A stretch of DNA of 64,000 bases, from positions 186,001 through 250,000 of the forward strand of contig JAEBUN010000038.1 in assembly GCA_023014365.1 (NCBI GenBank), written 5' to 3'. Each line of letters opens with the position of its first letter. The stretch's first letter is position 1. The notes beneath the pieces are model-generated. The model was not told the origin of the DNA. It did not search any database and saw nothing but the letters and a program-made list of their open reading frames with translations. Source of the stretch: Lepiota brunneoincarnata. Taxonomy: Eukaryota > Basidiomycota > Agaricomycetes > Agaricales > Agaricaceae. The translations under genes were made by a program, and so were the position numbers. Positions 21,210 to 32,500 of this stretch are shown here, one piece after another.

Positions 21210-22666
21210 TTTTTTTTTTTTTTTTTTTTTTTGAAATCAACAATTTATAATGCGGTGCTCGAATGCAGTCCGTGTGCACTAGCTACGTACAAGGCAACTA
21301 ATACATGGTATAACTACCAATGAAGGTAGGGAAGAGAGTCCCGCTGACTCGAAAGGCTACACTCCATAAAGAAGTGCGCGTGGGTGAGGAGCCCGCTACC
21401 CCAACGGAAACCAGGGCGCGGCAGACGAGGGGTGGATAGGGCCAACAGGTCCCCCCCCCCAAAGGGGGTTAGGAGTCAGTTCTCCGTAAATCCCTACACC
21501 CCGCAAACTAAGGTTCTAAGAACTTCAGGTCTCCACCCTGACGGGCACTAGGAGTCAATTCTCCATAAATTGCTACACCCCGCCCTAGGGCAGGGGGTGA
21601 ATAACCACCAGTCCCTCGAAACCGGAGCTGCGAGGGGGGAATAACCCAAAGGCCCTCCCCAGTTATCCCACCCCTTGGGGCTGGGATAGGAATGCAAACA
21701 CGGACGGGTTGCGTTCCAGAAAGCCCAGGAGGGCATCGAGGTCACGGGGTAAGCCGCCACATCGTGTGTACTTTGGACAGGAAGTGAGTATGTGGGTGCA
21801 GGTTTCAAGCCGCAACCCACAGGGACAGGAGTGATCCTCCTGGGGGTGGAACCTAGCGCGGTACTCCCCAATAGGGACGTGACCAAGTATGGTGCGGGCG
21901 GCCCTCGCTGTACCAGCGACGGACATCCAGGGGCCGATTTCTCGGAGCCATGCACCTCCAGAGAGGTACGAGGGTTGAATTGGCTTCCCGAGGGAATCCA
22001 ACAGGGGGAGGAAATTCCTTCCCCTATAAAGGGGCGAGCGAAACATATTCACCCACTTGTCAATACACCCTCTTGTGACCTCAGCCCGGAGAGAGTCAAT
22101 AGTAGTTGCCGGGCGAATGCCCAGCGATACACGGAGTTCCTTTGCCATCGCGACGGCGTCAGAGTGAAGCTCTGCAACAGAGCCCGCAGGCACCTACCAG
22201 AAGGTAACAGTCCGCTGGGCCTTGGAAGACAACCAGCAGTCTAGGGACCAACACACCTCCAGGGAATGAACCTGGCCGGCGTGCACAGAGGGATCCACAG
22301 CTCTACGGGTGGAGCCCGCGGAGCTGGTGTAGATGAAGATGTGGTCAGTTTCCGCACAGTCCAAGACCATGCTTACTCCCAACCGAATGGAGTGGAGCTC
22401 TGCATCGGCGAGCAGAACCCTCCCTGCAGCCTTTCTGGCCTGCTTGACCAAACGCCCGCCTGCAAACATGCAAGCTGCTGAGACAGCCTGCAGCCTCCCG
22501 CACGGCAGCCGGTGGGCACCAGCCGCTATGCAGACAGACGACGGATCAGACTGCACCCTCCGAATGGAGGCATGCAGTCCGTCAAGGTGCTGTTGCTTCG
22601 AATCCCCCTCCGGATCAACGGTGTAAAGCCTAAACTTGATCTGCTCTGAGAAGCGGTCCAAGAGAC
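21210..22666 (-). mobile_element. 5'-truncated Tad-B, TSD CGAAGAGCTACCTC
   Basis: A 1.46-kb minus-strand Tad-B with poly-T, 3' end (AAATCAACAATTTATAATG) and 3' UTR. The ORF2 C-terminus is in two frames: 22661-22194 (RNase H-like LLADAELHSIRLGVSM, IYTSSAGSTRRAVDPSVH) and 22193-21663 (VAELHSDAVAMAKEL, finger CPCGLRLETCTHILTSC, end SQPQGVG). A TAG separates the two. The 14-bp duplications 21196-21209 and 22667-22680 are identical. It splits ORF1 of the host Tad-A. Confidence 0.92.
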
Positions 22667-22688
22667 CGAAGAGCTACCTCAAGCTCCT

Positions 22689-22745
22689 CTTTTTTTTTTT
22701 TTATGAAATCAACAATTTACGAGGTATAGGGCCCTCCCATGAGGG
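22689..22745 (-). mobile_element. 57-bp SINE-T tail insertion, TSD ACCTCAAGCTCCT
   Basis: T-run, then ATGAAATCAACAATTTACGA and ATAGGGCCCTCCCATGAGGG, the reverse complement of the SINE-T 3' end. The 13-bp duplications are at 22676-22688 and 22746-22758. The left duplication overlaps that of the Tad-B next to it, so two independent insertions hit sites a few bases apart. Confidence 0.9.
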
Positions 22746-23500
22746 ACCTCAAGCTCCTTGATGTGCCTATGTTCCGGGGTGGGCAGCCCTGGCTCACGCC
22801 CGACAGGGTGGTCGAGGCCATGCAGCATTCTGTGTGGTCTGAGTATTTTGTGTTGGCCACCAGGCCTCACATCGTCAAGAACTCGAGGGCCGCCAACACA
22901 GCCACCATGTTCTTTGAGATCTGGGACTCTCAACAGGGCTCCAATGCGAAGATGGTCTCCCAGCGCGTCATCACCATCGACGGCACTCCGTGCAGGATAA
23001 TTCCCGCGAAGGCCAATCCCGGTGTCCCCCTCTGCCAGCGGTGCTGGAAGTGGGGGCATCCCTCTCTGGCCTGCCGACGCGAGGCCATCCGCTGCTCTCA
23101 TTGCGGTGGTCCGCATTCCCCATCTAACCACTAGGCGTTTGCATCATGCTGCAAGGGCCAGCCCAATCACAGACCGCCCATTGCCCCTACCCCCGCTGAC
23201 CGTCCCTGCCCTCACACCCCTGTTTGCGTGAACTGTGGCGGTGCTCACGCTGCTTTGGCTTCGGCCTGCCCATTCTGGGCTCACCACTTCGATCGGGAGT
23301 GGATTGAGCGCCGGTATGATTCTCCAGTAAGGGTTCGTTCCCCACTGCGTCAACCCCACTTACCCCAATGAATAGGGACCATCAGGAACCTAGGAGATTG
23401 TGGAGAGTGTGTCATATCTGGTCGCAGAATGTATTCCGTAGTTACATTCTTGTTGACTCTATACTAGAACAATTCAAAGACGATGTGGATATATTCTTAT

Positions 23501-24580
23501 GGGGGCCCCTCTAGCCCAGTGGTTTCAATCACTAAAGATGGGGAGAGGTGGCTGCGCACGGCTGCTGGAAAGGTTGGGGGTTTGATTCCCTCTCATCCTC
23601 CATACCTGTGAAGTGGAGAGAGGTTGCGCAGTTGTCATTGGATACTACCATGTGCTCAGTTCTTCAGGTGGGTAAACTATCTCTGAGGAAGTTCGATGGT
23701 CTCCTTGATCTCAGTTCTCGATTTGGCAACTGGCAATCACCAATCTGGGGTAAATCTGGGGGAGAGATCGTTGGAGCCCAAAGTGGCGGATCTGGATCGA
23801 TCTTGATCGGACTAGATCGGCTGTGCCCGATAAGGGAGCGAAAGCACAGGGCGTGGTAAGCGGGGGAATTCTAACAAAAACAGATCGAACATCCCGATAA
23901 GGGGCCAGGTAACCCCCCACATAGGAACGCTTGGTCCGGGTGCCGCCGGCTTAAGCCAAGTAAGTACTGGTCGTTAGTCCATGGTAGTAGGTATCCGGTC
24001 GGGTGGCAAAGGGTGGGGCACTGGGGCTTTGGGGTTACCCATGGCTTCTCCCATAGGGGCTGCCGATTGGGGAGGTCTGCCACCCAGACCTTGGAGCTCT
24101 GGGTGAGTCCGCATCTGGGCATGCCCTGGGGTTAGATCCCCTGTGGGTGTTCTGTCCGAAGTGGGCGGCACAGGCTTAGGGTGCTGAAACAACTCCATGC
24201 CACTGGTCCACGGACCTCTGGGAGTGCAACATGGTTGGCTGTGGGCGAGGCAGAGACCTGGGACAGGTGGGGATCTGCACCAGTTGGCATCAGCGAACCA
24301 CCTGCCCGGGAACGGGAAGCCCAGTAACCGGGGCTCTATACTAACTCCCTGGCAAAGTGTGAGCCGTAGTGGGCCGGGACAGTCTCCCGCGACCTGGCTC
24401 GAGTGCACTAAATCCTCTGTCGGTTCTCCTGACTGACTAAGCCAGGTTAGAGTCTAAGTTGATTCCGGGGTCCAGTGCATCCGGTGCTTGCCTCACAAGA
24501 GTGCATAGCAATAGGGTCCTCCCTCATGGGAGGGCCCTATACCTCGTAAATTGTTGATTTCAAAAAAAAAAAAAAAAAAA
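23501..24580 (+). mobile_element. SINE-T copy 2, full length (1,080 bp)
   Basis: GGGGGCCCCTCTAGCC.. to CCTCGTAAATTGTTGATTTC plus A(19). It sits in the endonuclease coding region of Tad-A. The flanks ATATTCTTAT (23491-23500) and ATGTTCTTAC (24582-24591) are remnants of one duplicated target, since the ORF2 frame resumes across it. Length and ends agree with copy 1. No open frame of note. Confidence 0.9.
23512..23589 (+). promoter_or_regulatory. Pol III A and B boxes of SINE-T copy 2
   Basis: TAGCCCAGTGG (23512-23522) is a perfect A box. GGTTTGATTCC (23579-23589) is a B box with C-to-T at the CpG of GGTTCGATTCC, which should weaken TFIIIC binding. Spacing is the same as in copy 1. Confidence 0.75.
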
Positions 24581-27480
24581 ATATGTTCTTACTGCAGGAG
24601 CCGCCTTGGTGCTCCATCCGTCGCGTTCCGTCTTCCTCTGACCCTGACGGGGACAAGGTGGTCGGGGCGCCCAAGCATCCGGAGTGGCTGTGCCTGTTCC
24701 ACCCTCCTTTTTCCCCAGATCAGCCTCCTCGGGTTATGGCGTATGTACATAATCGGATGATGCGGCTCCGACCCTTGCTTCGACGTGACGTTGTCGACCA
24801 CCGTGATGTCATGGCCGTCTCCATGTTCCTGCATGGGGAGGCTGTGTACTTTCTCAACGTCTACTCAGATGACAGGCAGTCAGGCATTCGCTATCTTGCG
24901 AATGCTGTTGACTCTCTTCCGCAGTGTGCCCTCATGTCAGGGGACTTCAACTGCTGCTCGCTGCAGTGGGACCCGTGGGCTCCCCGCAACCCTGCTGCTG
25001 CTGCCTCCCTGCTGGAAATGGCGGATTTGTTGGGCCTGGACCTCTCGCTCCCTGAGAACCTGGGCCCCACGCATTTCCCCTTTGAGGAGGGGCTAGCTTC
25101 TACCGTGATCGACCTCGTGTTTGCGAGGGCAGCTGCGGGCCATCTGCCGCTTCCCACGCGGTGTCCCAATCTGCGGGGTCAATCTGATCATTGCCCCCTT
25201 CGGATCACTATCCCTCTGGAAGCCTTCAAGGAGGCTGTGCCCAGGCGCTTGCTGAAGCGGGATTCGGACGAGGAGGCCGAGTTCTTAGCTGAAGTATCGA
25301 CGGGGCTTATGGGCCTGGATTTTCCAGACCTGGGCTCATCCGACAGGATTGACGAGGTGGCCCTGGCTATCTCTGCGGTCTTCTCCGAGGCGTGGCTTGC
25401 CCACTTCAAGGAGGTCTGCGTCATCTCACGGTCCAAACTGTAGTGGGACAATGAGTGCTCGCGCACTTACGTGGCATATTCTCGGTCTTGGGGCCGAGAG
25501 GATGCTCGTACGTTCAAGTGGACCTGGAAGGCTGCCAAGCGCAGGTTCTTCAATGAGTGCATCGAGGAGATTGCTTCTACCAATAAGCGCCCCTGGGACC
25601 TGATGGACTGGGTTAGGGCATGCAAGTTGCCCCCCTGTGAGGCAATCCGCTATTGGGATCGCCCCTGCAACACTCTCAAGGAGCTCTGGGAAGGGCTCCA
25701 CGGTTCTTACAATGCCGCGAACGACCGCCCAGTCGATGTCAGGGTTCTTGATCAGATTGATCCGCTCCCACCGCGGGAGTGGCTGGTCTTCTCTGACCTG
25801 GAGATGCACGAGGCCCTGCATGCGTGCTCCTCTCTGTCTTCACCCGGTCCGGACCACATTATGTGGACGCACCTCAAGTCCGTTCTGGTGGGCCTGACGG
25901 TCACCCGTTTGGTCTGTCGGATCGCCGATGCCTGCATGGAGTGTGGGCATTGGCCTCGTCACTTTAAGGAGAGCGTGTCGGTTATCATACCGAAGCCTGG
26001 CAAGCCCTCCTATGCCACTCCAAAGGCGTTCAGACCGATCGTCCTTCTTAATACTCTTGGTAAACTTATTGAGAAAATGATCTCACGCCGCTTGCAGTTT
26101 GAGGCTGTCAAGTTTGGCGTGTTCCATCCGAACCAGTTTGGTGGTGTGATCCAACGGTCCACCAAGGATGCTAGTGCCTACCTCGTGCACCTTGTCCATG
26201 CCAGGTGGGCCTGCGGGTTGAAGATGAGTGTTCTCACCTTCGACATCGCACAGTTCTTCCCATCCCTGAACCATGGGATGCTTCTCGCAGTTCTGGCTTG
26301 GCAGGGGTTCTCCCCTTGCATGGGCCGGTTCTTTGCTTCTTATCTCACAGGAAGGTTTACCAGCTATGCCTGGAACTCCTTCCTGTCTGAACCGTTCCGG
26401 GCAGAGGTGGGGGTGGGCCAGGGGTCTGCCCTCTCACCCATCCTGTCTGGCCTCTATCTGGCTCCCGCCATGTACATCATCGAGCAGAGGCTCCCTCAGC
26501 CAGGCCTCTCACTCCTGTCTTACATTGATGATGGTACCATTGTGGCGCAGGCCCAGCTGGGACCTGGGCGCTAACTGCATCCTGCTCCGCAGATCTTACG
26601 AGGTGGTCCATGACACCTTCACTTGGTTCGCACTGGTCGTGGAGCACGATAAGTCCGAGCTCTTCCATTTCTCATGGGATCGCTCCGGTGAGAATCCCCC
26701 GGTGGACTTGGGGTTTCCCCCGTTCACTGGCGCTAACCCCCTGCGGCCCAAGACCTACTGGAGGTACCTGGGCTTTTATTTCGATCGTGCCCTTACGTTT
26801 AAGGAGCATGTTTGCTTCTACTCTACTAAGGCCATTTCCACGGTCAAGGCCATGGGGATGCTTGGTAACTCTGTCCAGGGGCTTCTGCCCGATCAGAAGC
26901 GCCTTCTTTATCGGTCGTGTGTGGTTCCTATAGCCACATATGGCTTTCGCTTGTGGTACTACCGGGACGCCAGATGTAAGGGCACTTTGGACCACCTTCG
27001 CTGGATGCAGCATTGGGCTGCACTCTGGATCACTGGTGCCTTTAGGACGTCACCCGATGGGGGGGTTGGGGCCATTGCAGGCCTGATCCCCATTCATCTT
27101 CATCTCCGGAAGCTTTGTGACCGTGCCAAGTTGCAGTACGCCATGCTTGCTCTGGGCCATCCCATCCGGGCCCTCCTTGGCTGGGGCTATAGCGGTGATC
27201 TCTGGTCTCACGTCCGGTCTATAGCCAGGCTCCCTCCCCGCAAGTTGATCAAGGTGAAGGGGCCTGTTGTCAACGCTGACCAGCGTCTTGCCGCCCTCAC
27301 CGGGCCTTTCGATGCTGTTGTGCCGGAGGCTTGGCCGGGGCGTCGTCTCTTGGACGTGTACCCAGGGCAGGTCCACTTCCATTCCTACGACCAGGGGGCG
27401 GAGGATGCCCTTGCGGCCCATGTTGCGGCTCTCGACCGGGTTCTCGCCTGGGCGCAGGCTGATCTGGAGGTTCTGGTGGC

Positions 27481-27665
27481 TTTTTTTTTTTTTTTTTTTT
27501 TTTAAATCAACAATTTATAACACGGTGCTCGAACGCAGTCCGCGTGCACTAACTACAACAAAGTAACTAGTACATGGTATAACTACCAATGAAGGTAGGG
27601 AAGAGAGTCCCGCTGACTTGAAAGGCTACACTCCATAAAGAAGTGCGTGTGGGTGAGGAGTCCGC
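27481..27665 (-). mobile_element. 185-bp Tad-B 3' end insertion, TSD GAGGTTCTGGTGGC
   Basis: T(23) then AAATCAACAATTTATAACAC and Tad-B 3' UTR to GAGGAGTCCGC. Identical 14-bp duplications at 27467-27480 and 27666-27679. It interrupts ORF2 of the large Tad-A between thumb and RNase H. Confidence 0.94.
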
Positions 27666-28915
27666 GAGGTTCTGGTGGCGGCGACGGACACGAGTCTGCC
27701 GCCCCGCCGGGTCCACCAGGCAGTTTCGGCCACCCAGATTTTCCAGGGGCTGGACTGTGTTCATGCGGTCTGGCTGCCAGGGGGGAAGGTCACAGCTCCT
27801 GAGGCCGAGCTTTTTGCCATCCGGCTGGCAGTGTCCAAGGCAGTTTCTGTCGAGGGCGCTGCTGGCCTAGTCCTGTTCACCGACTCGATGGCTTTGGCCA
27901 GGCGGGCAGTGGACCCATCGGTGCATTCCGCCCAGGGCCACTCCTTGGCGGTCTGTCACCTTCTTGCCGGGTGGTTTGCTGGAGGGCCAGCCCACTCTGT
28001 CCATTTCTGGGAGGTCCCTTTGCATGCAAAGTGGCCTTTCCACACTCAGGTACACGACTTCACAAAGTTGTTGCCTCCCGTTGGGGTAGGGGCTTGCCCC
28101 CGGGCCTTGCTTGACTACCTCTGTAAGAAGGAAGTACAGTCGTGTCAGGACCGCTGGATCGATCTGTTCCAGGATCCTGACCATCGTGGGCATGGTTTCC
28201 TCCAGCTTGCCAGGGACGATGACCGTCCCCTATGGCCCACGTATTTCCACAGTGGGGCCTGGATCCCGCATGCTCATTTGGTGTCTCTGATGGCCCGGAT
28301 GACACGTGCTATACTCAATCACGCGCCGATAGGGGGCTATCGGAGGTGCTTCTTCCCACAGGAAGATTATTCCTGTCGCTGCGGGTTTCGGGAGGAGACC
28401 CATGAGCATGTGTTCCAGAGCTGCCCTCAGCACTCCATGGCAGGGGTCCTGGCTATGGTTGAGGCCCTCATTGCTTTCCTCAAGGCATCCCCGACGGCGT
28501 TCGCGTTCGCTGAGAGGGCTGGGCCCCCCCCCAGGGGGTATTGGCTAGTGGCTTTGCCTGGCGCCCGGTTGGGTCCGGGCCAGGGTGTTGGTTATTCCCC
28601 CACTGCCTTCGGGTGGCGTGTAGGGATTTACGTGGGAATTGACCCCTAACCCCCACTAGGGGGGGGACCTTGCTCCGGTCTGGTTCCCATGCCGCACACT
28701 AGGCAGCAGCCGTCCTCCTGCCTCCGTTCATTTGGGGCAGCTTTGTCCTGGGCATGGGGAAACGCATGCCCATGTCTGTGGTCATGTGTTGTATGTACAG
28801 ATACCCTGTAGTGTACGGCTCAGTCGTTTGTACTGTAGTACGTTGCTGCACGCGGCCTCCCTACACGGCCCGCATTATAAATTGGAGATTTAAAAAAAAA
28901 AAAAAAAAAAAAAAA

Positions 28916-31358
28916 TGCATGACAAGTCCGAGCTCTTCCACTTCTTGTGGGATCGTTCCGGTGAGAACCCTCCAGTGGACTTTGGGTTTCCCCCATTCAC
29001 TGGCACTACCCCCTTTGGCCCAAGACCTATTGGAGGTACTTGGGCTTCTATTTTGATCATGCCCTTACGTTTAAGGAGCATGTTCGCTTCTACTCTACTA
29101 AGGCTATTTCCACGGTTAAGGCCATGGGAATGCTTGGTAATTCTGTCTGGGGGCTTCTGCCAGACCAGAAGCGCCTTCTATATTGGTCGTGTGTGGTTCC
29201 TATAGCCACGTACAGCTTTTGCTTGTGGTACTACCAGGGCGCCAGGTGTAAGGGCGCCTTGGACCACCTTCGCTGGATGCAGCATCGGGCTGCACTCTGG
29301 ATCACCAGCACCTTTAGGACGTCGCCTGATGGGGGGGTTGGGGCCATTGCGGGCCTGATCCCCATTCATCTTCATCTCTGGAAGCTTCACAACCATGCCG
29401 AGTTACAGTATGCCACGCTTGCTCCGGGTCACCCCATTTGTGCCCTACTTGGTTGGAGCTACAGCGGTGATCTCCGGTCTCATGTCCGGTCCATAGCCAG
29501 GCTCCCTCCCCGCAAGTTGATCAAGGTGAAGGGGCCTGTTGTCGATGCTAACCAGCGTCTTGCTGCCCTCGCCAGGCCTTTCAACACAGTTGCGCCAGAG
29601 GCTTGGCCAGGGCGCCATCTCTTAGATGTGCACCTGGACCGGGTCCACTTCCACTCATACAACTGGGGGGCAGAAGACACCCTTACGGCTCATGTCGCAG
29701 CCCTTGACCAGGTCTTGGCCTGGGCACAGGCTGATCCAGGGGTTCTGGTGGTGGCAATGGATGCAAATCTGCCACCCTGCCAGGTCCACCAGGTGGTTTT
29801 GGCCGCCCAAATTTTCCAGGGGCTGGGCTGCATTCATGTGGTCCGGCTTCTGGGGGGGAAGGTTATGGCTCCCGAGGCCAAGCTCTTCACCATCCTGTTG
29901 AGGGAGGAGAATAAAGGAGTGTAGGAAACACAAAAAGAGTGAGAGAATAGAGGATGATAAAAGGATATAGAGGAGAGAGTATTAGAAGAAGGAGACTCAG
30001 ACACTGACACTGACACAAAAGGAGGGAATGTCCTATTAGATTGGAGAGGAGGAAGCCTCCTTATATATGTACAGGACACAAGACAACTACCAAAAGAGGG
30101 ATAAAGGAGTTACCAAAAGAAGAACAAAGGTATTACTAAAATGGGAACAAAGAGATTACCAAAAAGGGAACAAAGGGAGATAATCTAATCAAGGGAGTGG
30201 ATAAGATAAGATAAGAGATGATGGGGGGGGGATAAGATAAGATAAGGTGTAGCTGGACAAAACCTAACACATCCGGCTGGCGGTGTCCAAGGCAGTTTCT
30301 GTCGAGGGTGCTGCTGGTCTCGTCTTGTTCACCGACTCGATGGCCTTGGCCAGGTGGGCGGTGGACCCTTCAGTACATTCCGCCCAGGGTCACTCCTTGG
30401 CAATCTGTCGCCTTCTCACCAAGTGGTTTGCTGGGGGTCTGGCCCGCTCAGTCCATTTCTGGGAGGTCCCTTCGCATGCAAAGTGGCCTTTCCACACTCA
30501 GGTGCACGACTTCGCGAAGTCGTTGCCTCCCATTGGGGTAGGGGCTCGCCCCTGGGCCTCGCTTGACTACCTCCGCAAGGAGGAAGTATGGTTGTGTCAG
30601 GACCACTGGGTCGACTTGTTCCAGGATCCTGACCATCGCGGGCATGGTTTCCTCCAGCTTGCCAGGGACGATGACCGTCCCCTGCAGCCCACGTATCTCC
30701 ACAGTGGGGCCTGGATCCTGCACGCTCATTCGGTGTCTCTGATGGCCCGGATGACGTGTGCTATACTTAACCATGCACCAATAGGGGGCTATCGGAGGTG
30801 CTTTTTCCCACAGGAGGATTATTCCTGTCGCTGTGGGTTTCAGGAGGAAACTTGTGAGCATGTGTTCCAGGGCTGCCCTAGGCACTCCATGGCGGGGGTC
30901 CCAGCTACAGTCGAGGCCCTCATTGCTTTCCTTAAGACGTCCCCAACCACGTTCGTGTTCGCTGAGAGGGCCGGGCCCCCCCCAGGGGGTATCGGCTAGT
31001 AGCTCTGCCTGGTGCCCGGTTGGGTCCAGGCCAGGGCGTTGGTTATTCCCCCGCCGCCTCAGGGCAGCGTGTAGGGATTTACGTGGGAATTGACCCCTAA
31101 CCCCCAGTAGGGGGGGGACCTCGCTCCGGTCTGGTTCCTGTGCCGCGCGCTGGGCAGCAGCTGTCTTTCCGCCTCCGTTCATTTGGGGTGGCTCCATCCT
31201 GGGCATGGGGAAACGCATGCCCACATCTGTGGTCATGTGTTGTATGTACAGATACCCTGTAGCTTACGGCTCAGGTTGTACCATAGTTAGTAGCTGCACG
31301 TGGCCTCCCTACGCGGCCCGTGTTATAAATTGGAGATTTAAAAAAAAAAAAAAAAAAA
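28916..31358 (+). mobile_element. second Tad-A copy, 5'-truncated, split by a solo LTR
   Basis: Starts abruptly in the reverse transcriptase (HDKSELFHFLWDRSGENP) right after the A-tail of the previous Tad-A. It runs through thumb and RNase H, is interrupted at 29896-30269, resumes at 30275 and ends with the full 3' UTR and poly-A (31341-31358). The two frames, 29040-29895 and 30283-30999, read VAMDANLPPCQ and FTDSMAL (RNase H), then the finger CRCGFQEETCEHVFQGC. Frameshift near 29020. Confidence 0.87.
29896..30269. repeat. 374-bp solo LTR, TSD CATCC
   Basis: Ends TGTTGAGGG and CCTAACA (TGTT..AACA). The 5-bp duplication CATCC is at 29891-29895 and 30270-30274. Removing the element and one duplication rejoins RNase H coding sequence (EAKLFTI with RLAVSKAV). 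AT-rich relative to the LINE, with TTATATATG near 30060 as a possible TATA. The family of its internal part is not in this window. Confidence 0.88.
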
Positions 31359-31664
31359 GTGACCCCCTCAATGGATTGACTCGAAATTTGGTCCATGGGA
31401 GCGCACACAGGGCCACTACTACCATGCTGGATTAGAAGAAAAACAGACAAGAGGAAGGCCATGAATGGGCCTCCCAACTTGAGAGGAGGTACAACCTGAT
31501 CAAATATGGTAATGGTTGCTGATAAAGGAGCTGAGTTAGTTCTATCTCCACCCCAGTCTCTCACAGCTGTCCATAGCTTGTCCCTTTTGTTTCTAGTCAT
31601 TCCCTTCGCATAATACACTCGTTCCTTCACTGTTAGAACTCCTTACCAGTCCCCCAATGCTCCC
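31359..31664 (-). repeat. LTR of a copia-related family, interrupted
   Basis: The reverse complement of 31535-31664 is close to the first 130 bp of the copia LTR (as read at 36581). The remainder to 31432 differs and matches 17758-17861, so this is a sister family. A short end piece continues at 32302-32330 after a Tad-B insertion. Positions 31359-31431 are unassigned. Confidence 0.68.
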
Positions 31665-32301
31665 CCCCAGGAGGATCACTCCTGTCCTTGTGGGTTGCGG
31701 CTTGAAACCTGCACTCACATTCTCACCTCCTGTCCAGAGTATACATGACATAGCGGCTTACCCCGCGACCTTGACGCCCTTCTGGGCTTTTTGGAACACA
31801 ATCCTTCCACGTTTGCATTCCTATCCCGGCCCCAAGGGATGGGATAACTGGGGAGGGCCTTCAGGTTATTCCCCCCTCGTGGGCCTTGGCCTCGAGGAGC
31901 CGATGGTTATTCGCCCTCCGCCCTTGGGTGGGGTGTAGCGATTTATGGAAAATTGACTCCTAACGCCCTTAGGGGTGGGGACCCAAAGCTCTTAGAGCCT
32001 TCACCTGCAGGGTGTAGGGATTTATGGAAAACTAACTCCTAACGCCCCTAGGGGCAGGGACCTGTTGGCCCTATCCACCCCTCGTCTGTTGTGCCCCGGT
32101 CTCTGTCAGGGTAGTGAGCTCTTCACTCACACGCACTTCTTTACAGAGTGTAGCCTTTCAAGTTAGCGGGACTCTCTTTCCTACCTTTATTGGTAGTTAT
32201 ACCATGTATTAGTTGCCTTGTACATAGCTAGTGCACGCGGACTGCGTTCGAGCACCGCATTATAAATTGTTGATTTCAAAAAAAAAAAAAAAAAAAAAAA
32301 A
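31665..32301 (+). mobile_element. 5'-truncated Tad-B, TSD GTCCCCCAATGCTCCC
   Basis: Starts in the finger (RRITPVLVGCGLKPA-type frame), includes the whole 3' UTR and ends GCATTATAAATTGTTGATTTC with A(20+). The 16-bp duplications are at 31649-31664 and 32302-32317. It interrupts an LTR and gives the clearest Tad-B 3' end in the window. Confidence 0.94.
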
Positions 32302-32330
32302 GTCCCCCAATGCTCCCGCTTCAACACTGG

Positions 32331-32500
32331 GATGCCTTCTCTGAGGAGGTGTTCATTGTCAGGTGATCTGGCCTGACTATTTCAAGGAGTCTAACTTAGT
32401 AGTTATACCAAAGCCAGGGAAGCCCTCATATTCTATGCCCAAGGCCTTTCGGCCTATTGTGCTTCTCAACATGTTGGGCAAGCTTGAGGAGAAAATGATC
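32331..32500 (+). pseudogene. LINE reverse transcriptase fragment
   Basis: The translation contains PDYFKESNLVVIPKPGKPSY and AFRPIVLLNMLGKLEEKM, the reverse transcriptase entry region also seen at 25960-26080. It is cut on both sides, and the frame runs into a Tad-A 5' end at 32501. Confidence 0.8.

Larger units (their letters stand above)
19637..23371 (+). pseudogene. Tad-A ORF1, gag-like zinc-knuckle protein
   Basis: ATG 19637 opens MPPRSTRFSQGAGAPPL. One extra C in an eight-C run near 19743-19750 shifts the frame; the rest reads on to 21209 (PRSKSYL) and resumes at 22681 and 22759 (LKLLDVPMFRGG). After an Ala/Pro/Ser-rich N-terminal half come a folded region (SELDIGTIRN, HSVWSEYFVLATRP) and the knuckles CQRCWKWGHPSLAC, CSHCGGPH and CVNCGGAHAALASAC. 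A TAG at 23132-23134 (probably CAG) interrupts it. The TGA stop 23369-23371 overlaps the ORF2 ATG. The protein would coat LINE RNA in the ribonucleoprotein. Confidence 0.82.
23368..28649 (+). pseudogene. Tad-A ORF2: endonuclease, reverse transcriptase, RNase H, finger
   Basis: Starts at ATG 23368, inside the ORF1 stop. Residues 1-45 precede the SINE insertion (WSQNVFRSYILVDS). The endonuclease continues at about 24583 (FLLQEPPW, SGDFNCCSLQWDP, FEEGLASTVIDLVFAR). A TAG at 25441-25443 replaces a Trp codon. Reverse transcriptase follows: KPGKPSYATPKAFRPI, LTFDIAQFFPSLNHGM, VGVGQGSALSPILSGLY and the active site LLSYIDDGT near 26520. A 4-nt insertion at about 26550 shifts the frame to 26560-27480. 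RNase H (ATDTSLPPRR, EAELFAIRL, LFTDSMAL) and the finger CRCGFREETHEHVFQSC end at TAA 28649 after GIDP. It would nick DNA and copy its own RNA at the nick. Confidence 0.88.
19517..28915 (+). mobile_element. near-complete Tad-A LINE carrying four nested insertions
   Basis: From the Tad-A 5' end (ATCCCTTCTTGG) to the 3' end AATTGGAGATTTAAA with poly-A (28892-28915). Subtracting the insertions (21210-22666, 22689-22745, 23501-24580, 27481-27665) and one duplication each leaves roughly 6.5 kb, a usual size for Tad1-type LINEs. The order is 5' UTR, ORF1, a 4-nt ORF1/ORF2 overlap, ORF2, 3' UTR. Several stops and frameshifts make it non-autonomous today. It is the reference copy for the family in this window. 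Confidence 0.88.
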
